DNA from: an uncultured Bacteroidales bacterium
GTDB taxonomy: Bacteria; Bacteroidota; Bacteroidia; Bacteroidales; Bacteroidaceae
NCBI GenBank assembly: GCA_902801485.1
Contig: CADCIP010000026.1
Location: 1-44,482 of the forward strand
DNA: 44,482 nt
Direction: 5' to 3'
In this document: in pieces, positions 28,601-35,602 of the stretch
How the letters are laid out: every line of letters begins with the position of its first letter
Position numbering within the stretch: position 1 is the first letter of the stretch
Made by a program: the position numbers and the translations under genes
The notes under the pieces: model-generated
Told to the model about the DNA's origin: nothing
The model's database searches: none
What the model saw: the letters and a program-made list of their open reading frames with translations, nothing else

Positions 28601-31510
28601 GCCAGAAGAAAGAGTTTGAGATTGTGCACTTTCATCGACGTTTTTCCCGGAAAACTTAAAGCTGAAATCTATGTCGGCATTGTAATAAGTTTTATCGAAA
28701 ACGCCAAACTTTTTTCCAATTTCACGCAGTTGTTTTTTTGCCTTTTGGATGCTGGTTGTTTTTAGCGCATCAAGTTCTTTTTTTGATGCAATAACGTTCT
28801 CTTCACTAATGCTTGATGGCTTGATCTCAGCGCTTGACAAGGCCTTCGCTCTATCTGCGTCACTCATATCACGCGTTATTCTAAAATCAAGATTGTGAGG
28901 TTCGCCAATTATGTTCTCAATTTCATCAGTTATTGCGCTAAGTTGTTTTTTAAGCTCAGGGCTCTGAACGTTAGAAGATATATCGCTTATAAAGTCGTCC
29001 AGTCTACGAGCGGCTTCTGGGGACTTGTTTGCTAACGATTTAATAAACGAGCTGTCTTTGTTAAACACGTAGCGGTCAAGCAACACATTGGTAACTTCAT
29101 CGCGCAGCTCTGATTTTTTAAGGTCGGGGTGTTTTATGCTAAGCGATCTTTCTATTTCTTCATAAACGCCTTCAGCTTTGGAATGATTTGTAAGCGCTTC
29201 AGTTAGCTCTTTATACTCTTCCTTGCTTGTGGATTTAATAGTTCCCACAGCTTCACGGGAAAGAATTATATTGTCGGCATTTGCCGCACCTTTTCTTATT
29301 AAGACTTCTCGCTCCCCAGTCTTGGGATTTGAGTAAATCGTCCAATTATCGTTGTCAGCTTCGCCTATGCGCTCGCGCATTTCATCGTCCGGTACAAATC
29401 TGTATTTAGCATCAGATTTAACGCCAGAAGAATCAAGGGCTTTTACAACGTCGTCAGCTTTTTGCGTGGCGGCCTTTATATCATCGTCTAATAGTTTCTG
29501 TGCCTTCTTTAGTTTCGCCGTCTCACCGGTGTTCTCAAAGTGCTTTACGGTAAGTTCAAGGGTATCCCTGTCTACTTTTACGTCCTTCTTGCCACCATAC
29601 TTAATGACTTCGTTGGCATTAAAATCAACCGCCTTCTGTGCGGTCTTGACATCGGTGTCAAGTTCCTGAAGACGGGCTTTGTTCTTAGGTGTAATTGTGC
29701 CGGCCTTATCCTGGGCCTTCAGAGCGAAATACTCTTTCTTCTGAGTGGGCGAAAGAACATTCGTGGCATCCTTGTTGATTGCAACAATCTTCCCTTTATC
29801 ATTCACCTTCACAACTTCTTCGGTGTTCTGTGACTTTTTGAGAAGATCGTTATATCTTGTCTGCTGTTCTTTTGACAGGCTGCTTGCGCTTGTCCCTCCT
29901 TTAAGGTTAGCGTTCCCCTTTGCGGAGTCTTTTATATACTGAAGGTTGACAAGTTCTTTTGCCTCAGATGGAGAAAGGTTTGTCCCTTTATTTATGCTGT
30001 CAGCAATATCAGTTTTAAGTGCTTTCTTCCCGGCCTTTGTTGTCCGTCCGGCTACGCCAGAGGCGACGCCACCTAATACTGCGTTCATGGCGGCGTTCTG
30101 GATCATATAATCACGGAATTCTTTGCCTTTAAGGCCTTGCTCCTTCCCCTTCGCTGCATCCAAGGCTGTACCAATGGTTGCATCCTGCATGGCATTGGCA
30201 AGCAATTCTTTCTGTATGTTGGTTGCCCTGTCAGATCGCATAACCTTTTTGGTTGCGGCCTTGATTGCATCGTTAGGGGCCTTGCCTTCCTTGACCATTT
30301 TGGCGGCTATTTCCGAGACGGCCTTTTTCCCGTCCTTTGTAAGTTCTTTCGCTCCGCCTTTAGCGGTCTGAGTAAGAACCTTGCTGCCTTTCATAAACTT
30401 TAGGGCTTTTTCTGCACCCTTTAAGGCTTTGCCGGAGGTTCCCAGGTACGGGATCATGTAGTCGATCATTTCCGACGACATTTCTACTCCGCCCTTTGCT
30501 ATATCCTGAGAAGACAACTTGCCGACATTCTTGGTACGTCTGCGGATTTCCTCTTCAGACATACCGGGGTTTTCTTTCCTCAGCCGATCCTGTTCAAGTT
30601 TGCGTTGCTTTTCCCCGCTCTGGACAAGTTTGTTGAGCCCCCATACATTGTCTACCCACTTCGGGATCTCTTTATCTTTCTTATCGCTAAAGCCCGATAC
30701 GGTTTCTTTAAGAGTATTCTCTTTCGCCTTTGTCAGCTTCTTGTAAGCGTCGCTTGTCCCTTTATTGTAGGCCTCATAAACTTTCTCGTTTTTCTTTGTC
30801 TCAGGGTTCCACTTTGTACGAGTTACCTTGTACCCACTATCAGCAAGAGCTTTTGCCTTTTCCTTGTTTTTCGCCCTCTGTTCAGCAAAAGACTGTGCCC
30901 TCTTCTGTTGGGCTTCGTTCCCTCTATCAGAACTTCTCGTTGCACCTGTCGTCTGCCCGCCTTTTCGGCCTGTGCCGGCCTTTGTTATTGCTCCTTTAGA
31001 AGCAGTATCAGCTGCCTTTGTGGCATAACCAGCCCACCTTTGAGCTGTATACTTTGCCGTTCCTGTCGTCAGTTTAACAGCATTATTCTTTGAAAGACTG
31101 GTACTGGTCTTCTGCGCAGCCTCACGACGCTCCTGGGCTTTGGTTTTTATTGCGCCGGAACTGGACTTCCTGCTACTCGGTGTATAGCCGCCTCTATGGG
31201 CAGCAGTCCCACCACGAGAAACAGCGCCGGAACCCGTGTTGCGAGTCCCAGCGCTTGACCTGTTATTGGATGAAGAAGATTGTCTGTTAGATCCGGAGGA
31301 TGATCTTGACGAGCTACCTGAATCACGTGTGCCAGAGCCGCTTGAACTCGACCCGGAGCTTCTACTACTTGATCCGGAGCCACGAGATCCTTTGCTCGAT
31401 GATGAACTAGATTCGCGCTTTTTCTTGCGCTGCGTAGATTTCCCGCCACTCTTAGCACTCTTGCTGGCACTGCCAACAAGTTTTTTATATAAATCTTTAA
31501 GAGCTCCCAT
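22649..31510 (-). CDS. Giant internal virion / polyvalent protein (2953 residues)
   Basis: ATG 31510 follows AAGGAG. Residues ~25-100 are a Ser/Gly/Arg low-complexity tail (SSSSSSKGSRGSGSSSRSSG). About 100-690 are Lys/Ala-rich helices with hydrophobic patches (AAMNAVLGGVASGVAG). About 700-1090 form a distinct globular part with lower GC, including GEREVLIRKGAANADNIILS and VSPVEMIVIRRADKRKNKLY. About 1090-1650 are coiled coils. About 1900-2320 resemble LPD38-type large-polyvalent-protein domains (EMGPRMCEFIGTLNKHAN, ADITLNFSRTGVMGKTLNSG, VPYLNPSLQGLSKTIRLF). Near 2860 lies an RGG-like stretch (KGRGRGRRGRRRGRRGGGGG). Such proteins are packed in virions and enter the cell with DNA. Its place after the ejection protein gene supports that. 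No transglycosylase or protease motif was seen, but I could not search for remote domains. Confidence 0.8.
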   Translation of the reverse strand: MGALKDLYKKLVGSASKSAKSGGKSTQRKKKRESSSSSSKGSRGSGSSSRSSGSSSSGSGTRDSGSSSRSSSGSNRQSSSSNNRSSAGTRNTGSGAVSRGGTAAHRGGYTPSSRKSSSGAIKTKAQERREAAQKTSTSLSKNNAVKLTTGTAKYTAQRWAGYATKAADTASKGAITKAGTGRKGGQTTGATRSSDRGNEAQQKRAQSFAEQRAKNKEKAKALADSGYKVTRTKWNPETKKNEKVYEAYNKGTSDAYKKLTKAKENTLKETVSGFSDKKDKEIPKWVDNVWGLNKLVQSGEKQRKLEQDRLRKENPGMSEEEIRRRTKNVGKLSSQDIAKGGVEMSSEMIDYMIPYLGTSGKALKGAEKALKFMKGSKVLTQTAKGGAKELTKDGKKAVSEIAAKMVKEGKAPNDAIKAATKKVMRSDRATNIQKELLANAMQDATIGTALDAAKGKEQGLKGKEFRDYMIQNAAMNAVLGGVASGVAGRTTKAGKKALKTDIADSINKGTNLSPSEAKELVNLQYIKDSAKGNANLKGGTSASSLSKEQQTRYNDLLKKSQNTEEVVKVNDKGKIVAINKDATNVLSPTQKKEYFALKAQDKAGTITPKNKARLQELDTDVKTAQKAVDFNANEVIKYGGKKDVKVDRDTLELTVKHFENTGETAKLKKAQKLLDDDIKAATQKADDVVKALDSSGVKSDAKYRFVPDDEMRERIGEADNDNWTIYSNPKTGEREVLIRKGAANADNIILSREAVGTIKSTSKEEYKELTEALTNHSKAEGVYEEIERSLSIKHPDLKKSELRDEVTNVLLDRYVFNKDSSFIKSLANKSPEAARRLDDFISDISSNVQSPELKKQLSAITDEIENIIGEPHNLDFRITRDMSDADRAKALSSAEIKPSSISEENVIASKKELDALKTTSIQKAKKQLREIGKKFGVFDKTYYNADIDFSFKFSGKNVDESAQSQTLSSGEYEQLGKTLTSLDETVKNAVPIKEYSDLYKGTFKEGDDHEGTYVLLGAIEDNGSVSPVEMIVIRRADKRKNKLYVTVVMEKIKKMTVNAADLPTHNGRGRATMSSTYNVADLIKKVNPSDSDFLKYLPDELLTKEQLEGKRIGIEREQNKLAEMRSKTVSMVRDYRADLKRLDPNSKDALSIKSKLDRLERIISNNKELYGKDLESLLEDQSKGIGKYTDIPENPLFKEWKDLDAELKDLNKKDFTPEAEKRSDEIISRINEISEELGGGRVTKENADEALKAIEAQRASDETVVRNNEDVIKNSDDELAGIERPAPDSGEMPKGLKANRKASRPIKDRVQETLNSQKHDKKEFTKAEQKDIDKSFETISNRIANGDDAGAKADAEELVEKHFRYDAEEREIDPDYKKKREELKDIQRYLKSHAWEMPPGSARTLDEFLEYIGLPKNMTHLLPIRRWNKKASTLGKKGAHRAVIDKGGKTPRAQIDDQWSTLSKEWPEYFPPETSGVEDRFTKMVDAVMMNADDIFPEERIVRTLSDADIAEYKGFTVDEILDLARENAGTYKGIDDPTPLKPIDDMSPAQLEKHLDSEKNFHLKRAIEKHGEDSPRVKEIKDYIAKGEEKLAEMQGSKLTESEPVKPKPEKTAESKTESIKDKPIGFDEDTRDVGILPDAEVEAAKARYEAQRPNGIDAKPKRQLPTGIQKLADAKDSVVRQWVSSLYGIEKEAMKAGDKQLLNQTTKVYLTRNKLSAFIQQKRTNLDGKITGDGLDAIYEKAGLFGKKNKEKKADFTNYLLYKHAIDRLDAGKPVHMGEDGASLYTKEQYQELIDDIAGKYKERGELGQLEQFEKGMRGYYDNLMQYRVDAGLVTKDFADALKEKYPNYVPTYREGDDWMEGVISNGESYQANIGQTVGVATGGREPIEDLYSQTVKRTEDVLKNAEENVMMNMFAKAKGLGPGAIPRGATLEEVSEAAISVHKGHDGGWRVTFFQDGEPVTMACDKIVAQGLKEFNGTDFSTMMNAFTKMSSNKVTNTIGTNFKHLITDWNIMFGIRNGARDFQQALVNSKNTRAYCKSIPQAYASIARSITGQESAYMKLYQANGGRYSALVRQDKKFVEPGMEKIPKGLKAPIRALEAANSAIEMGPRMCEFIGTLNKHANDILKKDGSSVKQLRKEMMEDMYPGKTAKQLTADEIDEFEEKVANRIVDLCGKDAVDEAMRNSADITLNFSRTGVMGKTLNSGLVPYLNPSLQGLSKTIRLFTEGRADKALLNLGMKLGTFTIAPAVLNEVLMKDNRDYQNLNTREKDSNFFISIGDGKFIKVPKPRENAVLAEPVEYGLRYFFDKAQVGVIDKGEYSGEKMFQMWDSAWDNIGPVNPLTDNIISPLVRLWQNKTWYGGSIDSISDTIALRDGETKHSEVFDEKTSALAIEIGNKKFGGKTISDRFKLSPKKIDDLMDSYLGMIYDLGVLSLDKTKPEVGSGNPFVNQFVKDSVFSNKTGTELWEEFAKLNAPKTTGGKILQAGKDAVLGNNKYNITDKTIEAQDWLNQKGYDDMTYSSAVLHFQTSKDFKGKKKEDLIRNAKIAQNTFRHDLAYGDGIVTPKMDPIRKLAGMVGVDYAMEKLTYTYVDPETGEKKNQHLDAWRAYKKSDEYKNNPKTADGKFIDFYSKMRWTNGLIGENKSYPSWMTASVLAATEKGKNDDLAKAYIRPDFDEDGEYTKKIIQRGKNYRDYGFTQGYYRKSQRTLFKAGRALEYEYTNKMNPWDKAMALSTAKKNYADGAYYSADTDGKVSRRMNYARYLNKTDHTTKEIYDFADKYNLELPKFDYENTTAKERGEGWRAFNKKVEAAVNKEYKDATDAVKAAVYHVITDDTYNKPFGDIPDMTQKNDTGITKLDELENKGRGRGRRGRRRGRRGGGGGGSGGGGEVPATATGAIKAKATKTAGPKASRLGKITDPFGQISDVTVKSNLDNAYRKRLKKLREKSRKH

Positions 31511-31519
31511 GTTGTCTCC

Positions 31520-32263
31520 TTATTTCTGATTTGCAAGTACTCCGCGTCTGTTGCCAATGCCTCTAAGGGCTTGCTGCCATCTGATCTTCTCGGCAGAAGT
31601 CTTGGCCTTAGCAAGTTTCTTGTTGATCTTAGCCTCTTCCTTCTTCAAGGCATCCTTGCCCCATCCGCTGTACTTGTCGAGATAGTAGTTATTCCACTTC
31701 TCCATGTTGGCATTGTACTGGTTCCACTTTTCTTCCCTGTTTGCTGTGGTCTTCTTCCAGTTGTAGTCTTTGGTGTTCCAGTAGTCTTCACGCGCGTTCT
31801 GATACTTATTCAGGGCGTTCTCTCTGTCGGCTTGCCATCTGGCCTGTGCAAGGTTCTGCCTGTATTCCTCCGCACGCGACTTCATATCAGAAGTGTAGTC
31901 AGCGATATTCTGATCTATCGACTGGTTGATAGAATTTACAGAATTGGTGTAGTCAGTGTTGGCGGCACCTACCGCAGCCCCATAAGTATTCTGAAGCCTG
32001 AGATTGGAAGTCTCTGTCGCTCCGCCTCTGATCCCGGACGTGGCGAGTGCTTCGTTGAGCCTGTTCTGGTTCTGGACTTTGGTAATGTACGCCTGTTTGA
32101 GTGCGCTATCTTGGGCTTTCTGCGCCTCTCCTATCTGAGTAGCACGTTGCTTCTCAGCCTGAGTAGTGTAGCTTTTGATAGCATTGTTGTAGTAGGTTGT
32201 GTTTATCCCCTTACTGTATTTCTTGTCGTCATAAGCGGGTGTAGAAAGTTTTGGTAGTGCCAT
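31520..32263 (-). CDS. Internal virion / DNA ejection protein
   Basis: 247 residues from ATG 32263 (GGAGG upstream; a start four residues earlier overlaps that RBS). Ala/Gln/Asn-rich helical protein: KSYTTQAEKQRATQIGEAQK, LNEALATSGIRGGATETSNL and a repeated Trp/Asn/Tyr stretch (KWNQYNANMEKWNNYYLDKY). The motif ALATSGIRGGATE resembles the GxxGG turns of T7 gp14/P22 gp7-type ejection proteins. It is directly upstream of the giant protein, with which it probably forms the ejected complex. Confidence 0.65.
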   Translation of the reverse strand: MALPKLSTPAYDDKKYSKGINTTYYNNAIKSYTTQAEKQRATQIGEAQKAQDSALKQAYITKVQNQNRLNEALATSGIRGGATETSNLRLQNTYGAAVGAANTDYTNSVNSINQSIDQNIADYTSDMKSRAEEYRQNLAQARWQADRENALNKYQNAREDYWNTKDYNWKKTTANREEKWNQYNANMEKWNNYYLDKYSGWGKDALKKEEAKINKKLAKAKTSAEKIRWQQALRGIGNRRGVLANQK

Positions 32264-32273
32264 TTCATCCTCC

Positions 32274-32303
32274 AATAAAAAGGAGGCGTTTTATGGCCTC
32301 CTA
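32274..32303 (-). terminator. Terminator inside the late operon before the ejection genes
   Basis: On the - strand AGGAGGC (32302-32296) pairs with GCCTCCT (32287-32281), followed by TTTTATT. The RBS of the ejection protein is immediately downstream. As the next genes are also late genes, it must leak or be antiterminated; alternatively an unseen promoter restarts transcription. Confidence 0.65.
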
Positions 32304-32306
32304 GTG

Positions 32307-32858
32307 TCAGATTATACCTTTGATCTTACATTTATATTTCTCGTAGAGGTTGTCCTGTCTCGTTATGATGGAGATAAGATCGTACCCAACGGATTCAAGT
32401 GTAATATGCTTGCTTTCTGCGTGTTTGAGTTCTTCTTCAACGTCCCGAACCATCTGCAAAACGAATTCTGCTGCTGCCGGTTCGCCTATCTCAATGAGAG
32501 ATAAATAGGCATCCTGGTAGATTGCCTTTGTTTCCCTCTCCCATTTTACCCATTTCTCAAACGCCGACTTTATCCCGGATTGTCTTGTACTGATGTCAAC
32601 TTGATCCTGCGTCGCATTGTACCAGTTCGACGGAATAACGTCTGGCTTTTGCATAGGCAGCACTGGTATAAGTTTATGATGGTGTCCCATGTAGTACCGC
32701 GATAATTCACGATACCCCTTCGTCTCCTCTGCGTAGTGATACTCATGGCATTTCATAAACCCCCTGAGGTTCAAGAAGTCAAAGTACTTTGCCATTTCGT
32801 CATGGAACACCATGCCCTCGAGAAGTCTCTCCCGAAGTCTCGCAAAGATGTTCTCCAT
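32307..32858 (-). CDS. Ferritin-like-fold phage protein (putative)
   Basis: 183 residues, ATG 32858 after AAGGAGG. All-helical, with acidic/His helices: GMVFHDEMAKYFDFLNLRGF, HEYHYAEETKGYRELSRYYM, and EPAAAEFVLQMVRDVEEELK followed by HAESKH. Pairs of E..H residues in four helices suggest a ferritin-like bundle. Related proteins are common in Clostridia phages near the virion and lysis genes, with no assigned role; a virion-associated function is inferred from position. Confidence 0.55.
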   Translation of the reverse strand: MENIFARLRERLLEGMVFHDEMAKYFDFLNLRGFMKCHEYHYAEETKGYRELSRYYMGHHHKLIPVLPMQKPDVIPSNWYNATQDQVDISTRQSGIKSAFEKWVKWERETKAIYQDAYLSLIEIGEPAAAEFVLQMVRDVEEELKHAESKHITLESVGYDLISIITRQDNLYEKYKCKIKGII

Positions 32859-32868
32859 TTAGCCCTCC

Positions 32869-33519
32869 TTATGCGGTTGTACCGGTTCCGGTTGTTGTCG
32901 TCGCGCAGGTGCAGAACGGTGACTTGCCGGCGTCATAGCTCCAAGTTGACGGGTATCTCACTACTCCGGCTACTGCGTTCTGAAGTTCCAGCGCGTTCAC
33001 CTGAGCCTGAAGAGACTCGATCTTGTTCTGAGCCAGCGCGTCAAGAATCTTCTGTGTCTGCATGGTCGTGGTCTCATTGATAGCTGCGGTATTCATGGCC
33101 GCATCGTATCTGTTCTGAGCCAGTTCCATTTTGGTCGAACAACAACACTCGTTCTGATTGGCAAGAAGCTGAGCCTGTCCGAGTGCAAGGGTACTGATGT
33201 CCCTTGATGTCTCGTTGTAAAGGTTCTGCATCGCCGCAAGGTTGTCGTGGAAGGTCTGGTTCGTCGCTGCAACAGACTGTGCAGTTCCGGCATTTACAGC
33301 AGCCATAATGTCTCTGGTCTGCGCCTGAAGGTTCTGCGTGTCAAATCCTCTCTGTACTTCTGCCGAAGATGCAACAGCACCGTCACCGCCCCAGCCTCCG
33401 AAGCCTCCGAAGCCTCCGCCCGCCAGTATCAGCAGTGCGAAGATCCACATAAAGGCGTCTCCACCGAAGCCATCCCTGTTCATCAGGGCAACGTCGCTTG
33501 CGCTAAGTCCATTCTCCAT
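32869..33519 (-). CDS. Membrane-anchored, Gly-rich and Gln/Asn-rich protein
   Basis: 216 residues from ATG 33519 (AGGAGG upstream). A hydrophobic helix (DAFMWIFALLILAGGGFGGF) running into a Gly/Trp tract (GGFGGWGGDG) is followed by a long helical coiled region (QTRDIMAAVNAGTAQSVAAT, FHDNLAAMQNLYNETSRDIS), a CCC triplet (NECCCSTKMEL), and a C-terminal FCTCATTTTGTGTTA. Such proteins occur in phages and prophages of gut Clostridia; function unknown, perhaps membrane-tube or host-envelope related at ejection. Confidence 0.6.
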   Translation of the reverse strand: MENGLSASDVALMNRDGFGGDAFMWIFALLILAGGGFGGFGGWGGDGAVASSAEVQRGFDTQNLQAQTRDIMAAVNAGTAQSVAATNQTFHDNLAAMQNLYNETSRDISTLALGQAQLLANQNECCCSTKMELAQNRYDAAMNTAAINETTTMQTQKILDALAQNKIESLQAQVNALELQNAVAGVVRYPSTWSYDAGKSPFCTCATTTTGTGTTA

Positions 33520-33562
33520 GGTCGTTCCTCCTTTCTTCAAGATTTGTATATAATTGCAATTA

Positions 33563-33799
33563 CTACCTGAGTAATTTTAGGATCGTCTCAGGGTCTATGC
33601 CCTTCTGTCCGGCAATCTTGTAGAAAGTCGTCTTTGCATCGCCTCCGTTGGCATTTACCATATCCATCACGTTCTTTAACTGCGGATTGGATCGGGCCAG
33701 TTGTTCCAGCACTGCCTGTGGATTCTGCGCTGCTTTAACCATGTCAATCATCGGTTTCAGACTGTTCATCGTCATGTTCTGCAAAATCGGGTTTACCAT
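33563..33799 (-). CDS. Conserved small phage protein
   Basis: 78 residues, ATG 33799 after AAAGGATG. Helical, with AQNPQAVLEQLARSNPQLKN and NANGGDAKTTFYKIAGQKGI, a pattern frequent among Clostridia phages (NPQLKxVMxxVNxNGGDxKxAFYKLA). No function known. Overlaps the upstream gene by 56 bp. Confidence 0.65.
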   Translation of the reverse strand: MVNPILQNMTMNSLKPMIDMVKAAQNPQAVLEQLARSNPQLKNVMDMVNANGGDAKTTFYKIAGQKGIDPETILKLLR

Positions 33800-34070
33800 C
33801 GTTCATCATCCTTTCTATCCTCTCAAGTCTCTCCTCTATGGTCTTCATATCGACCGGTTCTTCCTGAACGTGAGGAGTTATATCGTAGGGTGTTACAGTT
33901 TTATATCCTGCTCCGTCTGTCTGTGCGAGCCACACTAAAGGTGCGGTATCGTCTAACAGTAGGGCCTGTGAGTTGGGCATCATCTGTAATGCCCTCGCTC
34001 CGTCTTCCCCGTTGACGTGGATTATCTCTGTCCTGATGTATGGATTCTGAAAATATGGTGGATTATACAT
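33744..34070 (-). CDS. Hypothetical small virion-region protein
   Basis: 108 residues, ATG 34070 after AAAGGAG. NPYIRTEIIHVNGEDGARAL then MMPNSQALLLDDTAPLVWLA and TDGAGYKTVTPYDI: a beta-rich core that resembles small proteins of Clostridia phages. The C-terminal third is a Glu/Arg coiled coil (TIEERLERIERMMNDG) and an acidic tail. Long overlap with the next gene suggests coupling. Confidence 0.65.
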   Translation of the reverse strand: MYNPPYFQNPYIRTEIIHVNGEDGARALQMMPNSQALLLDDTAPLVWLAQTDGAGYKTVTPYDITPHVQEEPVDMKTIEERLERIERMMNDGKPDFAEHDDEQSETDD

Positions 34071-34150
34071 AGCACTTTCTCCTTTCGTTTTTGCAATTAT
34101 GCCCCAGGAGGAAATGCCTGTTGTACCGCGAAAGTACGGTCAAAGTATAA

Positions 34151-34384
34151 TCAAAGTATTTTGCCGATCTTGACTAGAGCTAAATGGTGTCTATATTTAA
34201 TTGTTGATTCTGCATAGCCCAGTATGTCGGCTATGTAATTAAAGTTTTTCCCTTCTATGTAGTGCATCCGGATCATTAACTTATCTTCATCGGTTAGAGT
34301 CGTCTTATCCAATAACTCGTTGAAGTCAAATATATTCGCGATTTCTTTTATTTTCTGTCTGATCTTGATATGTTCGGTAGGCAT
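34151..34384 (-). CDS. Sigma-70 region 4-like small regulator
   Basis: 77 residues, ATG 34384 after AGGAGG. C-terminal helix-turn-helix LTDEDKLMIRMHYIEGKNFN followed by YIADILGYAESTIKYRHHLA is the sigma region 4 pattern. It is the second such protein in the window (the other at 10570). Lying inside the late operon, it may tune late expression or be a relic regulator. Confidence 0.65.
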   Translation of the reverse strand: MPTEHIKIRQKIKEIANIFDFNELLDKTTLTDEDKLMIRMHYIEGKNFNYIADILGYAESTIKYRHHLALVKIGKIL

Positions 34385-34394
34385 CGCGGGCCTC

Positions 34395-34727
34395 CTATTT
34401 CATCCTATGCTCCACTCCCCCTTCGTGTTGCACAATTACTTTTTTCTCCAATATCAGCTCGTGCATCCTGTCGCCGGTTCCGTTAAGGCCCTGTGCCTTG
34501 TATGCGTTATACAAATGACAATGGTTTTCTAGGTCCTCTTCCGGGATCTCATCGTATGGCATCAAATACCTACAATGCCGGAAGTACGCGTCATGCGCCA
34601 GGGCTTCTAAGGTCATGCTATCGACCTTGATTTTCTTGAATACCCACTTGATTAAAACGATAACCAAGGTGAGTACTCCGGCACCGCAAGCGCTTAAAAA
34701 GGCTTTCATGATTGTATCCATTATCAT
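34395..34727 (-). CDS. Holin-like membrane protein
   Basis: 110 residues from ATG 34727, overlapping the lysin stop (ATGA). One transmembrane helix (MKAFLSACGAGVLTLVIVLI), a basic step (KWVFKKIK), then a soluble part HDAYFRHCRYLMPYDEIPEE with NAYKAQGLNGTGDRMHELIL. This C-terminal segment is known from putative holins or lysis-cassette proteins of Bacillota phages. Directly follows the GH25 lysin. Confidence 0.65.
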   Translation of the reverse strand: MIMDTIMKAFLSACGAGVLTLVIVLIKWVFKKIKVDSMTLEALAHDAYFRHCRYLMPYDEIPEEDLENHCHLYNAYKAQGLNGTGDRMHELILEKKVIVQHEGGVEHRMK

Positions 34728-35602
34728 CGCTGCACCGCCTTTGCTCTCTTGAGTGATTCTTTCCCGAAGCACCCGTCAACGCGCAGTTTTTCGCGCCCCT
34801 GGTAATAGCGGACAGCCTCAATGGTCTTGCGCCCTACGATCCCGTCTACTGCAAGCCCGTAGTCGCCGTACCAGTTAAGGAACTTCTGGAGATTCTTGAC
34901 TTCTTCGCCCTTGTCGCCGGATGTAAACCAACCTCTCTTCGGAAGAGTCGGGAACGGTCCTGAATATGACTTCTTCGGTGCTGGCTCAGGAACAGAACCA
35001 TACCACCAGTTCATGTCTATTCGTCCAGGGAGGCCTTTTACAGATCCGGAAGATGAATATTGCCACATAATATGCTCGTGCTTATAATCACACCTTGAGT
35101 GATACTGTGCTACCCATATTGGACACCTTTTGTATAGATCACTTGGCAAGTAGGCATTGAGCGTTGACAGATTTGCATACACGCCTGTCTTGTATCCGCC
35201 CTCCTTAATCTTGTTGCAAAATGCCTGGCATATCTGTCCGCACCGGGACTTGCCTCTCTTACGTGCCGCTGAGCCGTTTAATCTGCCCCCAAATTCCCAG
35301 TCAATGAACACGGGCATAGTAATATATGCCTTGTATGGTTTTATCGTCTTGAGGACGAATTCAGCCTCTTTTATGGCTTCAGTTTCGGACAATGCCTGTG
35401 AGTAGTGGTATATGCCAATCTTCTTACCGGCCTTATATGCAGCCTTTATATTGGCGTCAAATACTTTGTCCTTATGGACCTTGAAGCTATCCCACGAAGT
35501 ATATGAACTCCGCAGGATAGTTGGCTTGATGCCGGTCTTCTGAAAATTGGCTACGGATACTGTCCCTTGCCATGCGCTTATATCAATGGCCTTTGTTGTC
35601 AT
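34724..35602 (-). CDS. Endolysin: GH25 muramidase with peptidoglycan-binding domain
   Basis: 292 residues. GH25 lysozyme domain (~1-205): Asp7 in AIDISAWQG, GIYHYSQA, and the catalytic pair in VFIDWEFGG (Asp101, Glu103), plus HIMWQYSSSG near the end. A linker (VPEPAPKKSYSGPFPTLPKR) leads to a C-terminal PG_binding_1 domain (~230-290) with LQKFLNWYGDYGLAVDGIVG and KTIEAVRYYQG. It cuts the glycan strands at lysis; no signal peptide, so it needs a holin. The next gene upstream is a second lysin. Confidence 0.93.
   Translation of the reverse strand: MTTKAIDISAWQGTVSVANFQKTGIKPTILRSSYTSWDSFKVHKDKVFDANIKAAYKAGKKIGIYHYSQALSETEAIKEAEFVLKTIKPYKAYITMPVFIDWEFGGRLNGSAARKRGKSRCGQICQAFCNKIKEGGYKTGVYANLSTLNAYLPSDLYKRCPIWVAQYHSRCDYKHEHIMWQYSSSGSVKGLPGRIDMNWWYGSVPEPAPKKSYSGPFPTLPKRGWFTSGDKGEEVKNLQKFLNWYGDYGLAVDGIVGRKTIEAVRYYQGREKLRVDGCFGKESLKRAKAVQR

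Noticed and set aside
31200-31430. Repeated Ser/Gly/Arg codons near the start of the giant gene as a functional DNA repeat
   Set aside because: They are imperfect and explained by a low-complexity protein tail.
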